Origin: Siphonobacter curvatus
GTDB lineage: Bacteria > Bacteroidota > Bacteroidia > Cytophagales > Spirosomataceae
Reading direction: 5' to 3'
Assembly: GCF_002943425.1 (NCBI RefSeq)
Contig: NZ_PTRA01000001.1
Span: 2,356,001-2,420,000 of the forward strand
DNA: 64,000 bases
The first letter of the stretch is position 1. Each line of letters begins with the position of its first letter. The notes under the pieces are model-generated. The model searched no databases, was not told the origin of the DNA, and saw only the letters and a program-made list of their open reading frames with translations. Shown here in pieces: positions 42,500 through 51,313 of the stretch. Position numbers and translations under genes: made by a program.

Positions 42500-42512
42500 C
42501 GTAAATTTTACG
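42500..42512. promoter_or_regulatory. Palindrome in the divergent maltose promoter region
   Basis: CGTAAATTTTACG is a 13-base perfect palindrome with a single central base, 33 bases upstream of the secreted GH13 start and between the two divergent units. It could be an operator; nothing identifies the protein. Confidence 0.3.
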
Positions 42513-42544
42513 TTCGTTTGCTACTCACTTTAATTGTTCGCCCC

Positions 42545-44440
42545 ATGTTTTTGCGGATCAGTCTTTTCTGTTTTCTGCTTCTTGAGACGCTACCCCTCTT
42601 TGCTCAAGGTCTTAAGATCCAACGCATTAACCCCACCAACTGGTACGTGGGTATGAAAAGGCAACAGGTACAGCTACTGGTATACGGGCCGAATATCAAA
42701 GGTGCGAAAGTAAAGGTCAATTACCCCAGCGTGTTTGTTGATCGGGTGCATCAGGTGGAAAGCCCGAATTATGTGTTTGTGGACCTGACCATCGGTGCGG
42801 ATACTAAACCCGGCACGCTACAACTACAGTTTTCGAAAGTCTTTCCTTTAACGGAAAGACGAAATAACAGTACGATCGTCAACGGTGGCCGGGAAATGAT
42901 CGTCACGATACCCTATGAACTGAAGGCTCGTACGGCCCGCCCCCAGACCGTCGATTCGCGGGACTTTGTTTATTTGCTGCTTCCCGACCGCTTTGCTAAT
43001 GGCGATCCTTCCAATGACCGTTTCGCGGATATGGCCGATACGCAACTGGACCGAAACAATCCGTTTCTGCGACACGGTGGCGATCTGGCGGGCATCATGA
43101 AACACCTGGATTACTTTAAAGAACTGGGCGTAACGACGCTGTGGCTCAATCCCGTGATCGAAAACGATCAGCCTACCACGAATGAAGGGGGAGCCATGCG
43201 TTCGTCCTACCACGGCTACGGCTTTACAGACCACTACAGCGTTGATAAACGCCTGGGCGGAAACGAAGCTTACCTGAAACTCGTAGCAGCGGCTCACGCC
43301 AAGGGACTAAAAATCATGCAGGACGCGGTGTATAATCACGTAGGGAAAAATCACTGGCTGGTTCGAGATTTGCCCGCTAAAGACTGGTTGAACCAGTGGC
43401 CGCAGTATCAGAACACGACCTACAAAGACCAGCCCGTCGTAGACCCCTATGCTTCGGATTACGACCGCAAAGTGAGCCAGGATGGCTGGTTCGTTCCTTT
43501 CCTGCCCGATCTGAATCATAAAAATTCTTACGTAGCAAATTTTCTGATTCAGCATGCCCTCTGGTCGGTCGAGTATTTCGGCATTGATGCCTGGCGGGTA
43601 GATACGTATTTTTACAACGATCTGAACTTCATGAATACGCTTAACCAGCGGCTGCTGGAAGAGCATCCCAACCTGTATATCTGTGGTGAAAACTGGGTAA
43701 ACAGTGTCACAAATCAGGCGTACTTCGTTAAGAATAAACTCAATGTTCCCTGGAAGAGCAACCTACCCGGAGCCATTGATTTTCAGATCTATAATGCTAG
43801 CAACGAAGCCCTAAATCAGAACATTAACCGCTGGTACGAAACGCTGGGGCAGGATCTCCTCTATGAAGATCCCTACCGCAATCTGATTTTTCTCGACAAC
43901 CATGACCTGGATCGCTTTTATTCGGTGATTGGGGAAAATTTGGACAAGTACAAAATGGGCATAACTTTTTTGCTTACGACCCGCGGTATTCCCCAACTTT
44001 ATTACGGAACGGAGCTTCTTATGAAGAATTTTAAAAATCCATCGGATGCTGAAGTTCGTAAGGATTTTCCGGGTGGTTTCGCCAATGACCCTACCAACAA
44101 GTTTACAGCCGCTGGCCGAACCGCTACCGAAAATGAAGCTTTTACCTATGTACGTACGCTGGCTAACTTCCGTAAAACCTCCACAGCCCTGCAAACAGGA
44201 AAATTGACGCAATTTTTGCCACTGGACGGAATCTATGCGTATTTTCGGCACGATACTAAGGGTACGGTAATGATACTCATGAACGCCAATACGACGAAAA
44301 AAACGATCGATACGGACCGCTTTCGTGAACGCATGAATGGCTTTTCTTCGGCCAAAAATGTACTGACGGGAGCCCGGATATCGAATGTACAGCAGATTCA
44401 GATTCCCGCTCGTTCCTCCCTTGTACTGGAGCTTCAATAA
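42545..44440 (+). CDS. Secreted GH13 enzyme (neopullulanase/cyclomaltodextrinase-like)
   Basis: A 631-residue exported enzyme. The signal peptide (to LFAQ) is followed by an N-terminal beta-sandwich (IQRINPTNWYVGMKRQQVQL) of the cyclomaltodextrinase N type and then the (beta/alpha)8 barrel: QDAVYNHVG (region I), GIDAWRVDTYFYND (nucleophile Asp), YICGENWVN (acid/base Glu) and FLDNHDLDRF (region IV). The C-terminal beta domain ends VLELQ. It would cut alpha-glucans or pullulan outside the cytoplasm, like SusA. The frame extends to 42518, but the ATG at 42545 begins the signal peptide. It heads a three-gene unit with pgmB and the GH65 gene. Confidence 0.92.
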   Translation: MFLRISLFCFLLLETLPLFAQGLKIQRINPTNWYVGMKRQQVQLLVYGPNIKGAKVKVNYPSVFVDRVHQVESPNYVFVDLTIGADTKPGTLQLQFSKVFPLTERRNNSTIVNGGREMIVTIPYELKARTARPQTVDSRDFVYLLLPDRFANGDPSNDRFADMADTQLDRNNPFLRHGGDLAGIMKHLDYFKELGVTTLWLNPVIENDQPTTNEGGAMRSSYHGYGFTDHYSVDKRLGGNEAYLKLVAAAHAKGLKIMQDAVYNHVGKNHWLVRDLPAKDWLNQWPQYQNTTYKDQPVVDPYASDYDRKVSQDGWFVPFLPDLNHKNSYVANFLIQHALWSVEYFGIDAWRVDTYFYNDLNFMNTLNQRLLEEHPNLYICGENWVNSVTNQAYFVKNKLNVPWKSNLPGAIDFQIYNASNEALNQNINRWYETLGQDLLYEDPYRNLIFLDNHDLDRFYSVIGENLDKYKMGITFLLTTRGIPQLYYGTELLMKNFKNPSDAEVRKDFPGGFANDPTNKFTAAGRTATENEAFTYVRTLANFRKTSTALQTGKLTQFLPLDGIYAYFRHDTKGTVMILMNANTTKKTIDTDRFRERMNGFSSAKNVLTGARISNVQQIQIPARSSLVLELQ

Positions 44441-44465
44441 CTGGAAACCAAAACTTTAGATTGCC

Positions 44466-45122
44466 TTGAAAGCTTGCCTGTTTGATCTTGACGGAGTAAT
44501 TGTTGATACGGCTATTTATCATTTTAAAGCCTGGCGACGACTCGCCAATGAACTGGGTTTTGACTTCACGGAACACCAGAACGAACAGTTGAAGGGTGTT
44601 TCCCGCATGGAGTCGCTGGAATTGATTCTGCAATGGGGTGGTGTTACTTTATCCGATGAAGAAAAACAGCAATGGGCCGCTCGCAAAAACGAATGGTATC
44701 TAGCCTATGTCAATCAAATGACGCCGCAGGAAGTTCTGCCCGGCGTTCGTGACTTTCTTGATTCCTTACGAAAAGCGGGGATTGGCATTGCGTTGGGTTC
44801 TGCCAGTAAAAACGCCCGACTGATTCTGGAGCGAATTGATATGCTCGATGCCTTTGATGCCATCATCGATGGTACGCATACGACCAAAAGCAAACCTGAT
44901 CCGGAAGTTTTCTTACTCGGAGCCCAGGCCTTACACCAAAATCCCGCCGATTGTGTCGTCTTTGAAGATGCCGTGGCGGGCATTGAAGCCGCCCACCGGG
45001 GAGGAATGAAAGCCGTCGGCGTCGGATCTCCTGAAGTACTCACGGAAGCGGACGTGGTAATTACGGCCTTTACCGAAACCAGTTTGACCAAGCTCAGCGA
45101 CGAACTGCTGGGTTGGCAGTAA
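44466..45122 (+). CDS. pgmB: Beta-phosphoglucomutase
   Basis: A 218-residue HAD-superfamily mutase. FDLDGVIVDT gives the nucleophile Asp8 and the acid/base Asp10. GVSRMESLELIL is the cap-domain substrate signature, SASKNA is motif II, and KPDPEVFLLGAQAL and FEDAVAGIEAAHRGG are motifs III and IV. It converts beta-glucose-1-phosphate to glucose-6-phosphate, taking the product of the GH65 phosphorylase encoded next. The start is a TTG at 44466, the only start that keeps the nucleophile motif at the right place. It begins 25 bp after the GH13 stop. Confidence 0.93.
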   Translation: MKACLFDLDGVIVDTAIYHFKAWRRLANELGFDFTEHQNEQLKGVSRMESLELILQWGGVTLSDEEKQQWAARKNEWYLAYVNQMTPQEVLPGVRDFLDSLRKAGIGIALGSASKNARLILERIDMLDAFDAIIDGTHTTKSKPDPEVFLLGAQALHQNPADCVVFEDAVAGIEAAHRGGMKAVGVGSPEVLTEADVVITAFTETSLTKLSDELLGWQ

Positions 45123-45236
45123 ACCCCTTTTGAAAAGAACTTACGTACGCTCAGCCCTCTCTTGACTGGGCGTACTTCACATACCGATTAGTGACCCCTC
45201 CTACTGGAAACAACTAATCGCTGAACTTAAACTCGG

Positions 45237-47564
45237 ATGAAAAATTATTTGAACCACGATGAATGGTGCATCATCGAAGAAGGCTTTCATGCGGATTGGA
45301 ATGAAATCACCGAATCGATTATGTCCCTGGGTAATGGCCGGATGGGTCAGCGGGGCAATTTTGAAGAGGGCTACTCCGGCAAAACCCTACCGGGTAACTA
45401 TGTAGCCGGAGTCTACTTTCCGGATAAAACCCGGGTTGGCTGGTGGAAAAACGGCTACCCCAATTACTTCGCGAAAGTCATAAATGCCGCCAACTGGATT
45501 GGTATCCAGATTGAGCTGGAGGACGAAAAACTGGATCTGGCGAACTGCCACGTGCACGAATTCCGTCGGACCCTGAATATGAAAGAAGGCTGGCTGAGCC
45601 GTTCGTTTGTGGCGATGCTGCCTTCCGGTAAACAGGTGGGCGTCACGGCGAAACGGTTTTGTTCGCTCACCCACGATGAAGGCGGGGTCATTCGCTACTG
45701 CATCAAACCCCTGAATTTTGATGGCAAACTCACCATCATGCCCTACATCGACGGAACGATTTCCAACCGCGACTCCAATTACGACCAGAAATTCTGGCAG
45801 GAGATTCACCGGGAAACGGGTTTTGCGGAAGGCTACCTCCACCTGACTACGGTGCCGAATGAGTACGGGGTACCTCAATTCCAAGTCGTTACGGGTCAGA
45901 AATTCGCTTTATACAAAGACGGAGCTTCGTTTCCGTTCCAAGCCTTGCCCGTCAAGCAGGAAGGTTTCGTTAGCAGTCGCATTCAGTTGGACGTCATTGC
46001 AGGCGAAGAAATCGCTCTGATTAAATACGCCTGCAACCTGAGTGACCAGAATCACGCCCGTGAGGACCTGCTCGCCCACGCCAAGACGTACCTGGCTACC
46101 ATGGCCGAAAAAGGATACGAACAACTTTTGAGGGAACAAATCGAAGCCTGGGCCCAGAAATGGCAGCAGATGGATATTGTCATTGAAGGGGACGTCGCAG
46201 CTCAACAAGCCATTCGGTTCAATTTGTTTCAACTCAGTCAGACCTATACGGGAGAAGACGATCGCCTCAACATTGGTCCCAAAGGATTTACGGGAGAAAA
46301 ATACGGCGGCGTGACCTATTGGGATACGGAAGCGTACTGCATTCCCTTCTATCTCTCCACGGCAGAACCCAAAGTAGCCCGTAACCTACTCATTTACCGT
46401 TGGAAACAACTGGGCAAAGCCATTGAAAACGCTGAAAAGCTGGGTTTCACGGGAGGAGCGGCCCTCTATCCGATGGTGACAATGAACGGGGAGGAATGCC
46501 ATAACGAGTGGGAAATCACTTTCGAGGAAATCCACCGTAACGGAGCTATTGCCTACGCCATCTACGATTACATTCGGTATACGGGCGATACGGCTTACCT
46601 GGGTGAATACGGCTTTGAGGTACTCCTGGGCATTGCCCGTTTCTGGTCGCAGCGGATTACGTGGTCAGACGAGCGTCAACAATTTGTCATGCTCGGCGTA
46701 ACCGGACCGAATGAGTACGAAAACAATGTGAACAATAACTGGTACACGAACTACATCGCTCGCTGGTGCCTGCAATACACGCTGGAGGTAGCCGATCAGT
46801 TGAAGAATACGGAGGCCGAGCGTTACGCCACTTTGAGTCAGCAACTGCAGCTCAACGAAGAAGCGGAGTTTGGTCGCTTCCAGGCCATTATCGACCAGCT
46901 TTACTTACCCGAATCGAAAGAATTAGGGGTTTTCCTACAACAGGATAGTTACCTGGATAAAGAACAAATTCTTGTAACCGACCTGCGTCCCGAAGATCGT
47001 CCGCTGAACCAGAAATGGTCCTGGGATCGAATTTTGCGGTCGCCTTTTATCAAGCAGGCGGACGTACTGCAGGGCTTATACTTCTTCGAGGATGAATTTG
47101 AGGAAGCGACGATTCGGCAGAACTATGATTACTACGAACCCCGTACGGTCCACGAATCTTCTCTGTCGCCCTGCGTACATGCCATTTTGGCGTCCCGACT
47201 GGGGATGGATGATAAAGCCTACGAAATGTATCTGCGAACGAGTCGTCTGGATTTGGATGACTACAACAACGATACCGAAGATGGGCTACACATCACCTCC
47301 ATGGCAGGTACTTGGATGTCAGTAGTTAAAGGTTTTGGTGGCCTGCGGGTAAAAGACGGACAGCTCCACTTATCGCCCCGTTGCCCCCAGCAATGGCAGA
47401 GTTATTCGTTTATTATTCGTTTTCGGGACAATATCCTCGATGTACACGTCCGACCGGATGGCACAGAAATTGAGAACATAGCGGGTGATGAGCTTACCGT
47501 ATGGGTTCACGGCGAAAATCGCAGTATTCCTGCGGCAATAGTCGAAGCCCCCGAAGAAGAGTAA
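45237..47564 (+). CDS. GH65 maltose phosphorylase-type enzyme
   Basis: A 775-residue family 65 phosphorylase of normal length and cytosolic. The N-terminal super-sandwich (FHADWNEITESIMSLGNGRM) is followed by the helical (alpha/alpha)6 barrel with the catalytic acid Glu493 in GVTGPNEYENNVNNN, and the KWSWDRIL/HESSLSPCVHA segment for phosphate binding. Inverting phosphorolysis of maltose gives glucose and beta-glucose-1-phosphate, which fits pgmB 114 bp upstream. Kojibiose, nigerose or trehalose phosphorylase activity in the same family cannot be excluded by eye. It ends the plus-strand maltose unit. Confidence 0.93.
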   Translation: MKNYLNHDEWCIIEEGFHADWNEITESIMSLGNGRMGQRGNFEEGYSGKTLPGNYVAGVYFPDKTRVGWWKNGYPNYFAKVINAANWIGIQIELEDEKLDLANCHVHEFRRTLNMKEGWLSRSFVAMLPSGKQVGVTAKRFCSLTHDEGGVIRYCIKPLNFDGKLTIMPYIDGTISNRDSNYDQKFWQEIHRETGFAEGYLHLTTVPNEYGVPQFQVVTGQKFALYKDGASFPFQALPVKQEGFVSSRIQLDVIAGEEIALIKYACNLSDQNHAREDLLAHAKTYLATMAEKGYEQLLREQIEAWAQKWQQMDIVIEGDVAAQQAIRFNLFQLSQTYTGEDDRLNIGPKGFTGEKYGGVTYWDTEAYCIPFYLSTAEPKVARNLLIYRWKQLGKAIENAEKLGFTGGAALYPMVTMNGEECHNEWEITFEEIHRNGAIAYAIYDYIRYTGDTAYLGEYGFEVLLGIARFWSQRITWSDERQQFVMLGVTGPNEYENNVNNNWYTNYIARWCLQYTLEVADQLKNTEAERYATLSQQLQLNEEAEFGRFQAIIDQLYLPESKELGVFLQQDSYLDKEQILVTDLRPEDRPLNQKWSWDRILRSPFIKQADVLQGLYFFEDEFEEATIRQNYDYYEPRTVHESSLSPCVHAILASRLGMDDKAYEMYLRTSRLDLDDYNNDTEDGLHITSMAGTWMSVVKGFGGLRVKDGQLHLSPRCPQQWQSYSFIIRFRDNILDVHVRPDGTEIENIAGDELTVWVHGENRSIPAAIVEAPEEE

Positions 47565-47569
47565 TTTTC

Positions 47570-47601
47570 TTTGCGTCCGTAAACGGTGGTTTTACTTTTT
47601 G
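47570..47601 (+). promoter_or_regulatory. Promoter for dps
   Basis: TTTG at 47570-47573, a 19-base gap and TACTTTTTG at 47593-47601 approximate the Bacteroidota promoter with one extra base in the -7 box. The ATG of dps is 21 bases further. Confidence 0.45.
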
Positions 47602-47622
47602 TCAACCGAACGATACGATAAC

Positions 47623-48099
47623 ATGAGTACTTTAAATGCCATTGGTTTAGATACCGATAAATCCGCTGCATTAGCCCAGAAGCTGAACGAATTATTGGCT
47701 AATTATTCCATTTTTTACCAAAATACCCGCGGGTATCACTGGAATATCAAGGGCGAAAAATTCTTTGAATTACACGTAAAATTCGAAGAGCTGTACAACG
47801 ATTTGTTGCTAAAAATTGACGAAGTAGCTGAGCGGATTTTAACGTTGGGGTATACACCGAACCACAATTATTCGGAATATGCCCGCCAGTCGCAAATTCT
47901 GGAAAGTGCCAAAGTTTCGAACGGTACTACGGCAGTAGAAGGCATTTTGAATTCGTTCAAGGTAATTATGCCACTGCAACGCGAAATCCTGGCGATAGCG
48001 GGTGAAATCAACGACGAAGGAACCAGTGCCCTAATGAGCGATTACATTCGTTCGCAGGAAAAAATGGTCTGGATGTACTCGGCCTTTTTGAATAACTAA
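47623..48099 (+). CDS. dps: Dps-family DNA-protection ferritin
   Basis: A 158-residue ferritin-like protein. YHWNIKGEKFFELHVKFEEL with the following NDLLLKIDEVAERI carries the His, Asp and Glu ligands of the inter-subunit ferroxidase site of Dps. Dodecamers oxidise Fe(II) with peroxide and protect DNA in starvation. The open frame begins at a TTG at 47599, but the ATG at 47623 is preferred. It has its own promoter and a perfect hairpin terminator, so it is monocistronic. Confidence 0.93.
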   Translation: MSTLNAIGLDTDKSAALAQKLNELLANYSIFYQNTRGYHWNIKGEKFFELHVKFEELYNDLLLKIDEVAERILTLGYTPNHNYSEYARQSQILESAKVSNGTTAVEGILNSFKVIMPLQREILAIAGEINDEGTSALMSDYIRSQEKMVWMYSAFLNN

Positions 48100-48123
48100 G
48101 GACAGGTTGGTCTACTTACCTTG

Positions 48124-48159
48124 CGGAAAGCCGTTGTCAGACAACGGCTTTCCGTTTTT
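48124..48159 (+). terminator. Intrinsic terminator after dps
   Basis: Perfect 14-bp arms at 48124-48137 and 48141-48154 with a three-base loop, followed by TTTTT. Confidence 0.9.
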
Positions 48160-48186
48160 CTCAGGCAACCGGTTAATTTTACACGC

Positions 48187-49239
48187 ATGCTAATAATCGA
48201 TGCCGCTCTTCCTTTACCCGAGCCGCAGACGGAGTACGAAGCTCAGGCCCTGCATTTCTGCCAGCAGTGGCTTTCGGGTCAATCGCATTTCCAGCTGCAG
48301 ACTTCCGGTTCGACGGGTACGCCCAAAATCATTACGCTAACTCGGGCTCAGATGCAGGCCTCTGCCCGCCTTACGGCTGAAACCTTTCAGTTGCAGCCCG
48401 GCGATCAGGCCCTTTGCTGTTTGAATATCAACTACATTGCGGGAGTAATGATGCTCGTTCGTACGCTGGAATGTGGATTACGCACTTTTGTTACAGAACC
48501 CAGCTCCGACCCGTTACCCAAAGATGTCTCGCTCGATTTCGCGGCGTTTGTACCCCTGCAACTGCAACATTTACTGGAACAAGCGAGTGAATCTTTACCG
48601 CAGCTCAATCAAATGAAGGCCATTATCATTGGTGGGGCGGCCGTTTCGCAGAGCTTACACGCAGCCTTACAGGTAATACAAGCTCCCGTATATGCTACGT
48701 ATGGCATGACCGAGACAGTTTCGCACATTGCCGTTCGCCGCCTGAATGGTCCCGAGCAGTCGGATTACTTTCAGGCCTTACCGGGAGTAGCTTTAGGGCT
48801 TGACAAACGCGACTGCCTGCACATTACTGCCGCTGCTTCTAATTTCGAACGCATTCAGACCAATGATGTCGTAGAAATGCAGGACGGTGGACGTTTTCGT
48901 ATGCTGGGTCGGGCGGATCATATCATTAATTCTGGAGGGATTAAAATTCAACTGGAAGAAGTGGAACGCTGGGTTGAACCGATCGTACAAGCCTATTATC
49001 CCGGAAAACGTTTCTTTGCCTGGGGTTTTCCCGATGAACGGCTAGGGCAGGCACTAACGCTCGTCATCGAAGCGGAGTCGCTCGCTCCCGAACTAAATCA
49101 GGAATTGCTCTGGCAACTTAAAAATCAGCTCCCCGCGTATAAGTCCCCACGGTCTCTACGTACGGTAAATGCTTTCCAGCATACACCCACGGAAAAAGTT
49201 GATAAACGAGCTACTGTACAGGGGCTACCCACTGAATAA
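48187..49239 (+). CDS. menE: o-Succinylbenzoate-CoA ligase-like AMP-binding enzyme
   Basis: A 350-residue adenylate-forming enzyme. QTSGSTGTPKIITLT is the AMP-binding P-loop, YATYGMTETVSHIAVR motif A5, RMLGRADHIINSGGIKIQLEEVE the hinge and PTEKVDKR the C-terminal catalytic Lys region. It is shorter than most family members because the N-terminal part is reduced, as usual in Bacteroidota MenE. It would activate o-succinylbenzoate in menaquinone synthesis; menB lies 14 kb away at 62969. The ORF can extend to 48121 but that runs through the dps terminator, so 48187 is the start. Confidence 0.82.
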   Translation: MLIIDAALPLPEPQTEYEAQALHFCQQWLSGQSHFQLQTSGSTGTPKIITLTRAQMQASARLTAETFQLQPGDQALCCLNINYIAGVMMLVRTLECGLRTFVTEPSSDPLPKDVSLDFAAFVPLQLQHLLEQASESLPQLNQMKAIIIGGAAVSQSLHAALQVIQAPVYATYGMTETVSHIAVRRLNGPEQSDYFQALPGVALGLDKRDCLHITAAASNFERIQTNDVVEMQDGGRFRMLGRADHIINSGGIKIQLEEVERWVEPIVQAYYPGKRFFAWGFPDERLGQALTLVIEAESLAPELNQELLWQLKNQLPAYKSPRSLRTVNAFQHTPTEKVDKRATVQGLPTE

Positions 49240-49321
49240 TTGTTAAGATCTGCCCGAAAACTGCCTCTAAACGCCGAAAACTAAAAACTATTCACTATTT
49301 TTCACGCACAGAATTGTGCTT

Positions 49322-50113
49322 ATGGAAACTCTTCTACGATCCGTTGAGATCAATTATCAAACGGCAGAGCTTATCCCTGCTCCGTATTCACATAAATATT
49401 TCATCCGCAGTACGGTTAATCGGGCGGATGAATTACACGTGGTGTTTCGCATTGAATACACCGATCGGGACGATCTGACGGAAGAAGAAATTCTGGGCGA
49501 AGGATTCACGGGTAACGACGATTTCGAGTGGGAAGGTACACTCCTACCCGTTTGGACGGAAGAACTTCGGTCGCTGGTTGCTAAAACCGACTTTTACAAG
49601 ACCAGTCGTCCGGCCCAGGAAGCTGAAAATCAGTTCTGGCTCAATATTGAATACAAGGATCAGGAACCCTTACTGGGCAAACCCCGGAACCGGGAGCCCT
49701 GGGAATACCTGTCGCAGGAACTCATTCAGGCCATCTACGAAACGGCCCGTTTGGAAGCTCCGCTGAAACTGATTTATCTGAAGAAACTGAAGGATAAGTC
49801 AGTACAACTGGAAATGAACGTGTTCTTCTCCAAACGTACGGTGAAGATGAATATGCAAGTGGGGAACATTGAAAAGTCGAATGAACTTCGCTGGGATACG
49901 TTGAATCCGGTGCTACGACTCATTTACGCGGGTGAGTTTCTAGCCGAAAAAGCTACGCCTAAGAAGCCCGATCATCCAGGTAACTTTATCAATGTTGGCG
50001 ACGGCCTTTGGTACGAATTTGGCAAATCACTGGTTAATCCGAGCGGTAACAATCGGTTTCTGAACGACATCGAACGTACGCTGGACGAACTCTCGCAGTT
50101 GCCTACAGAATAA
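49322..50113 (+). CDS. Conserved hypothetical protein
   Basis: A cytoplasmic protein of about 263 residues with no signal peptide or membrane segment. The N-terminal half (VEINYQTAELIPAPYSHKYF, LHVVFRIEYTDRDDLTEEEI) is rich in acidic residues, and a later part (FFSKRTVKMNMQVG) is basic. No family was recognised. A GTG two codons upstream (49316) is an alternative start. It has a terminator shared with the convergent XRE gene, good codon usage and no overlapping competitor, so it is probably real. No function is proposed. Confidence 0.7.
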   Translation: METLLRSVEINYQTAELIPAPYSHKYFIRSTVNRADELHVVFRIEYTDRDDLTEEEILGEGFTGNDDFEWEGTLLPVWTEELRSLVAKTDFYKTSRPAQEAENQFWLNIEYKDQEPLLGKPRNREPWEYLSQELIQAIYETARLEAPLKLIYLKKLKDKSVQLEMNVFFSKRTVKMNMQVGNIEKSNELRWDTLNPVLRLIYAGEFLAEKATPKKPDHPGNFINVGDGLWYEFGKSLVNPSGNNRFLNDIERTLDELSQLPTE

Positions 50114-50115
50114 AC

Positions 50116-50144
50116 AAAAAGCGGATGGTTGCCATCCGCTTTTT
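50116..50144. terminator. Bidirectional terminator
   Basis: AAAAAGCGGATGG (50116-50128) pairs with CCATCCGCTTTTT (50132-50144) across a three-base loop, between two convergent genes. Confidence 0.9.
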
Positions 50145-50150
50145 TATGTC

Positions 50151-51119
50151 TCAGGCTTTCGCCCGATCAAGTTCTTCTTTTAATTCTTCTACTAACGCTT
50201 TCATACGGTCAAGCGATACGGGCGGTTCGGGTAGCTTGGTACTATAAAAGCCGCGAACGGCCCAGACTTCTACAATGTCCTTCAGGGAAAGTTCGATCGT
50301 CTGAATACCTGGATTATCCGAACTTAGTAAAAGCGTACTTTTGATTTTCAGCTGATTATAGACCCGTCGGTACAGTAAACCCTGCATTCGGGATACGATC
50401 AGATAGTGCCGGGAGTCTTCAAGTGTATACCAATCCGTTACCTGTTCAGCAATCAGAATGGAACCGGGAATGGAAAAATCATCGCCTACTTCAAAAGCCC
50501 GGACAACACCCGCTTTCGTCTGCGGTCCCTGAAACGGCGGCAACTGCTGAATGTACTCCCCCTGCCGCGATTTCATGACGTATTCGCTCATCCGCCCCTG
50601 GTTGACCAGCCGAATACCCGAATCTACCGGAGTCGTTGGAACAGGTGTCTGAATCACGGGTGGAGCCGTAACCGTTGCCCGATTGAACGCTTCCGATGCT
50701 TTGGGTAATTCTACGGGCGTATCGGACAGAAAATCCAAGCGATTGAGTTTACGAAGCGTTACTCGCTGGGCGACCAGATTAACCTGCGATTTTTCCCGGA
50801 AATACGTATCCACCACTTTTTGAATGGGCTGCGGTGGACGGGGTGTTTCGGGACGGTAAACGGGAGGCGTCGCGGAGGCGGGACCTAAATTCAGGCTGGG
50901 CGTATCACGAATCCGGCGTAAATCAACCGTCAGCAACTGATCGAGCGTCACGCCAAACAATTGCGAAAGTTTGATGAGCGTCTCGCGGGGCGGGTTAGCT
51001 CTCGCTTCTTCGTACGCACCAATGTTTGGCCTTTTGGTACCCAGGCGACGAGCTAACTGCTCCTGTGTCAGATCGTTACGGTTCCGCAGATACCGAATAT
51101 TCTCGCTAATGATGCTCAT
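50151..51119 (-). CDS. XRE-family regulator with LexA/S24-like C-terminal part
   Basis: A 322-residue protein. Residues 1 to about 65 form a Cro/C1 helix-turn-helix (SIISENIRYLRNRNDLTQEQ, RRLGTKRPNIGAYEEARANP). A Pro-rich linker follows. The C-terminal 150 residues (GSILIAEQVTDWY, HYLIVSRMQGLLYRRVYNQL, IVEVWAVRGFYS) resemble the S24/LexA beta fold, but no Ser-Lys catalytic dyad is evident, so self-cleavage is unlikely. A helical tail ends the protein. The frame extends to 51224 but the ATG at 51119 is the natural XRE start. It stands alone and its targets are unknown. Confidence 0.85.
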   Translation of the reverse strand: MSIISENIRYLRNRNDLTQEQLARRLGTKRPNIGAYEEARANPPRETLIKLSQLFGVTLDQLLTVDLRRIRDTPSLNLGPASATPPVYRPETPRPPQPIQKVVDTYFREKSQVNLVAQRVTLRKLNRLDFLSDTPVELPKASEAFNRATVTAPPVIQTPVPTTPVDSGIRLVNQGRMSEYVMKSRQGEYIQQLPPFQGPQTKAGVVRAFEVGDDFSIPGSILIAEQVTDWYTLEDSRHYLIVSRMQGLLYRRVYNQLKIKSTLLLSSDNPGIQTIELSLKDIVEVWAVRGFYSTKLPEPPVSLDRMKALVEELKEELDRAKA

Positions 51120-51313
51120 ACCGCCTCCTAAATTGACAAAATTTTTAGCAAAACTATTTAAAATAGAAAGCGAGTCAAGTTTTTTGCTCCTTCGTTTCCT
51201 CAGATTAACCCCGTTTTTCCTCAAAAAAAACCAATACGCCTACGTAGCCCTGCTAAAAATTTCAAAGTTTGTGCTTAGCTTACACCCTTCATTTTTTCCC
51301 TAGATTCGTAGGA

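Noticed and set aside
42500-42545. Clear promoter for the secreted GH13 gene
   Set aside because: No TTTG-N19-21-TAnnTTTG pair was found; only the palindrome is reported.
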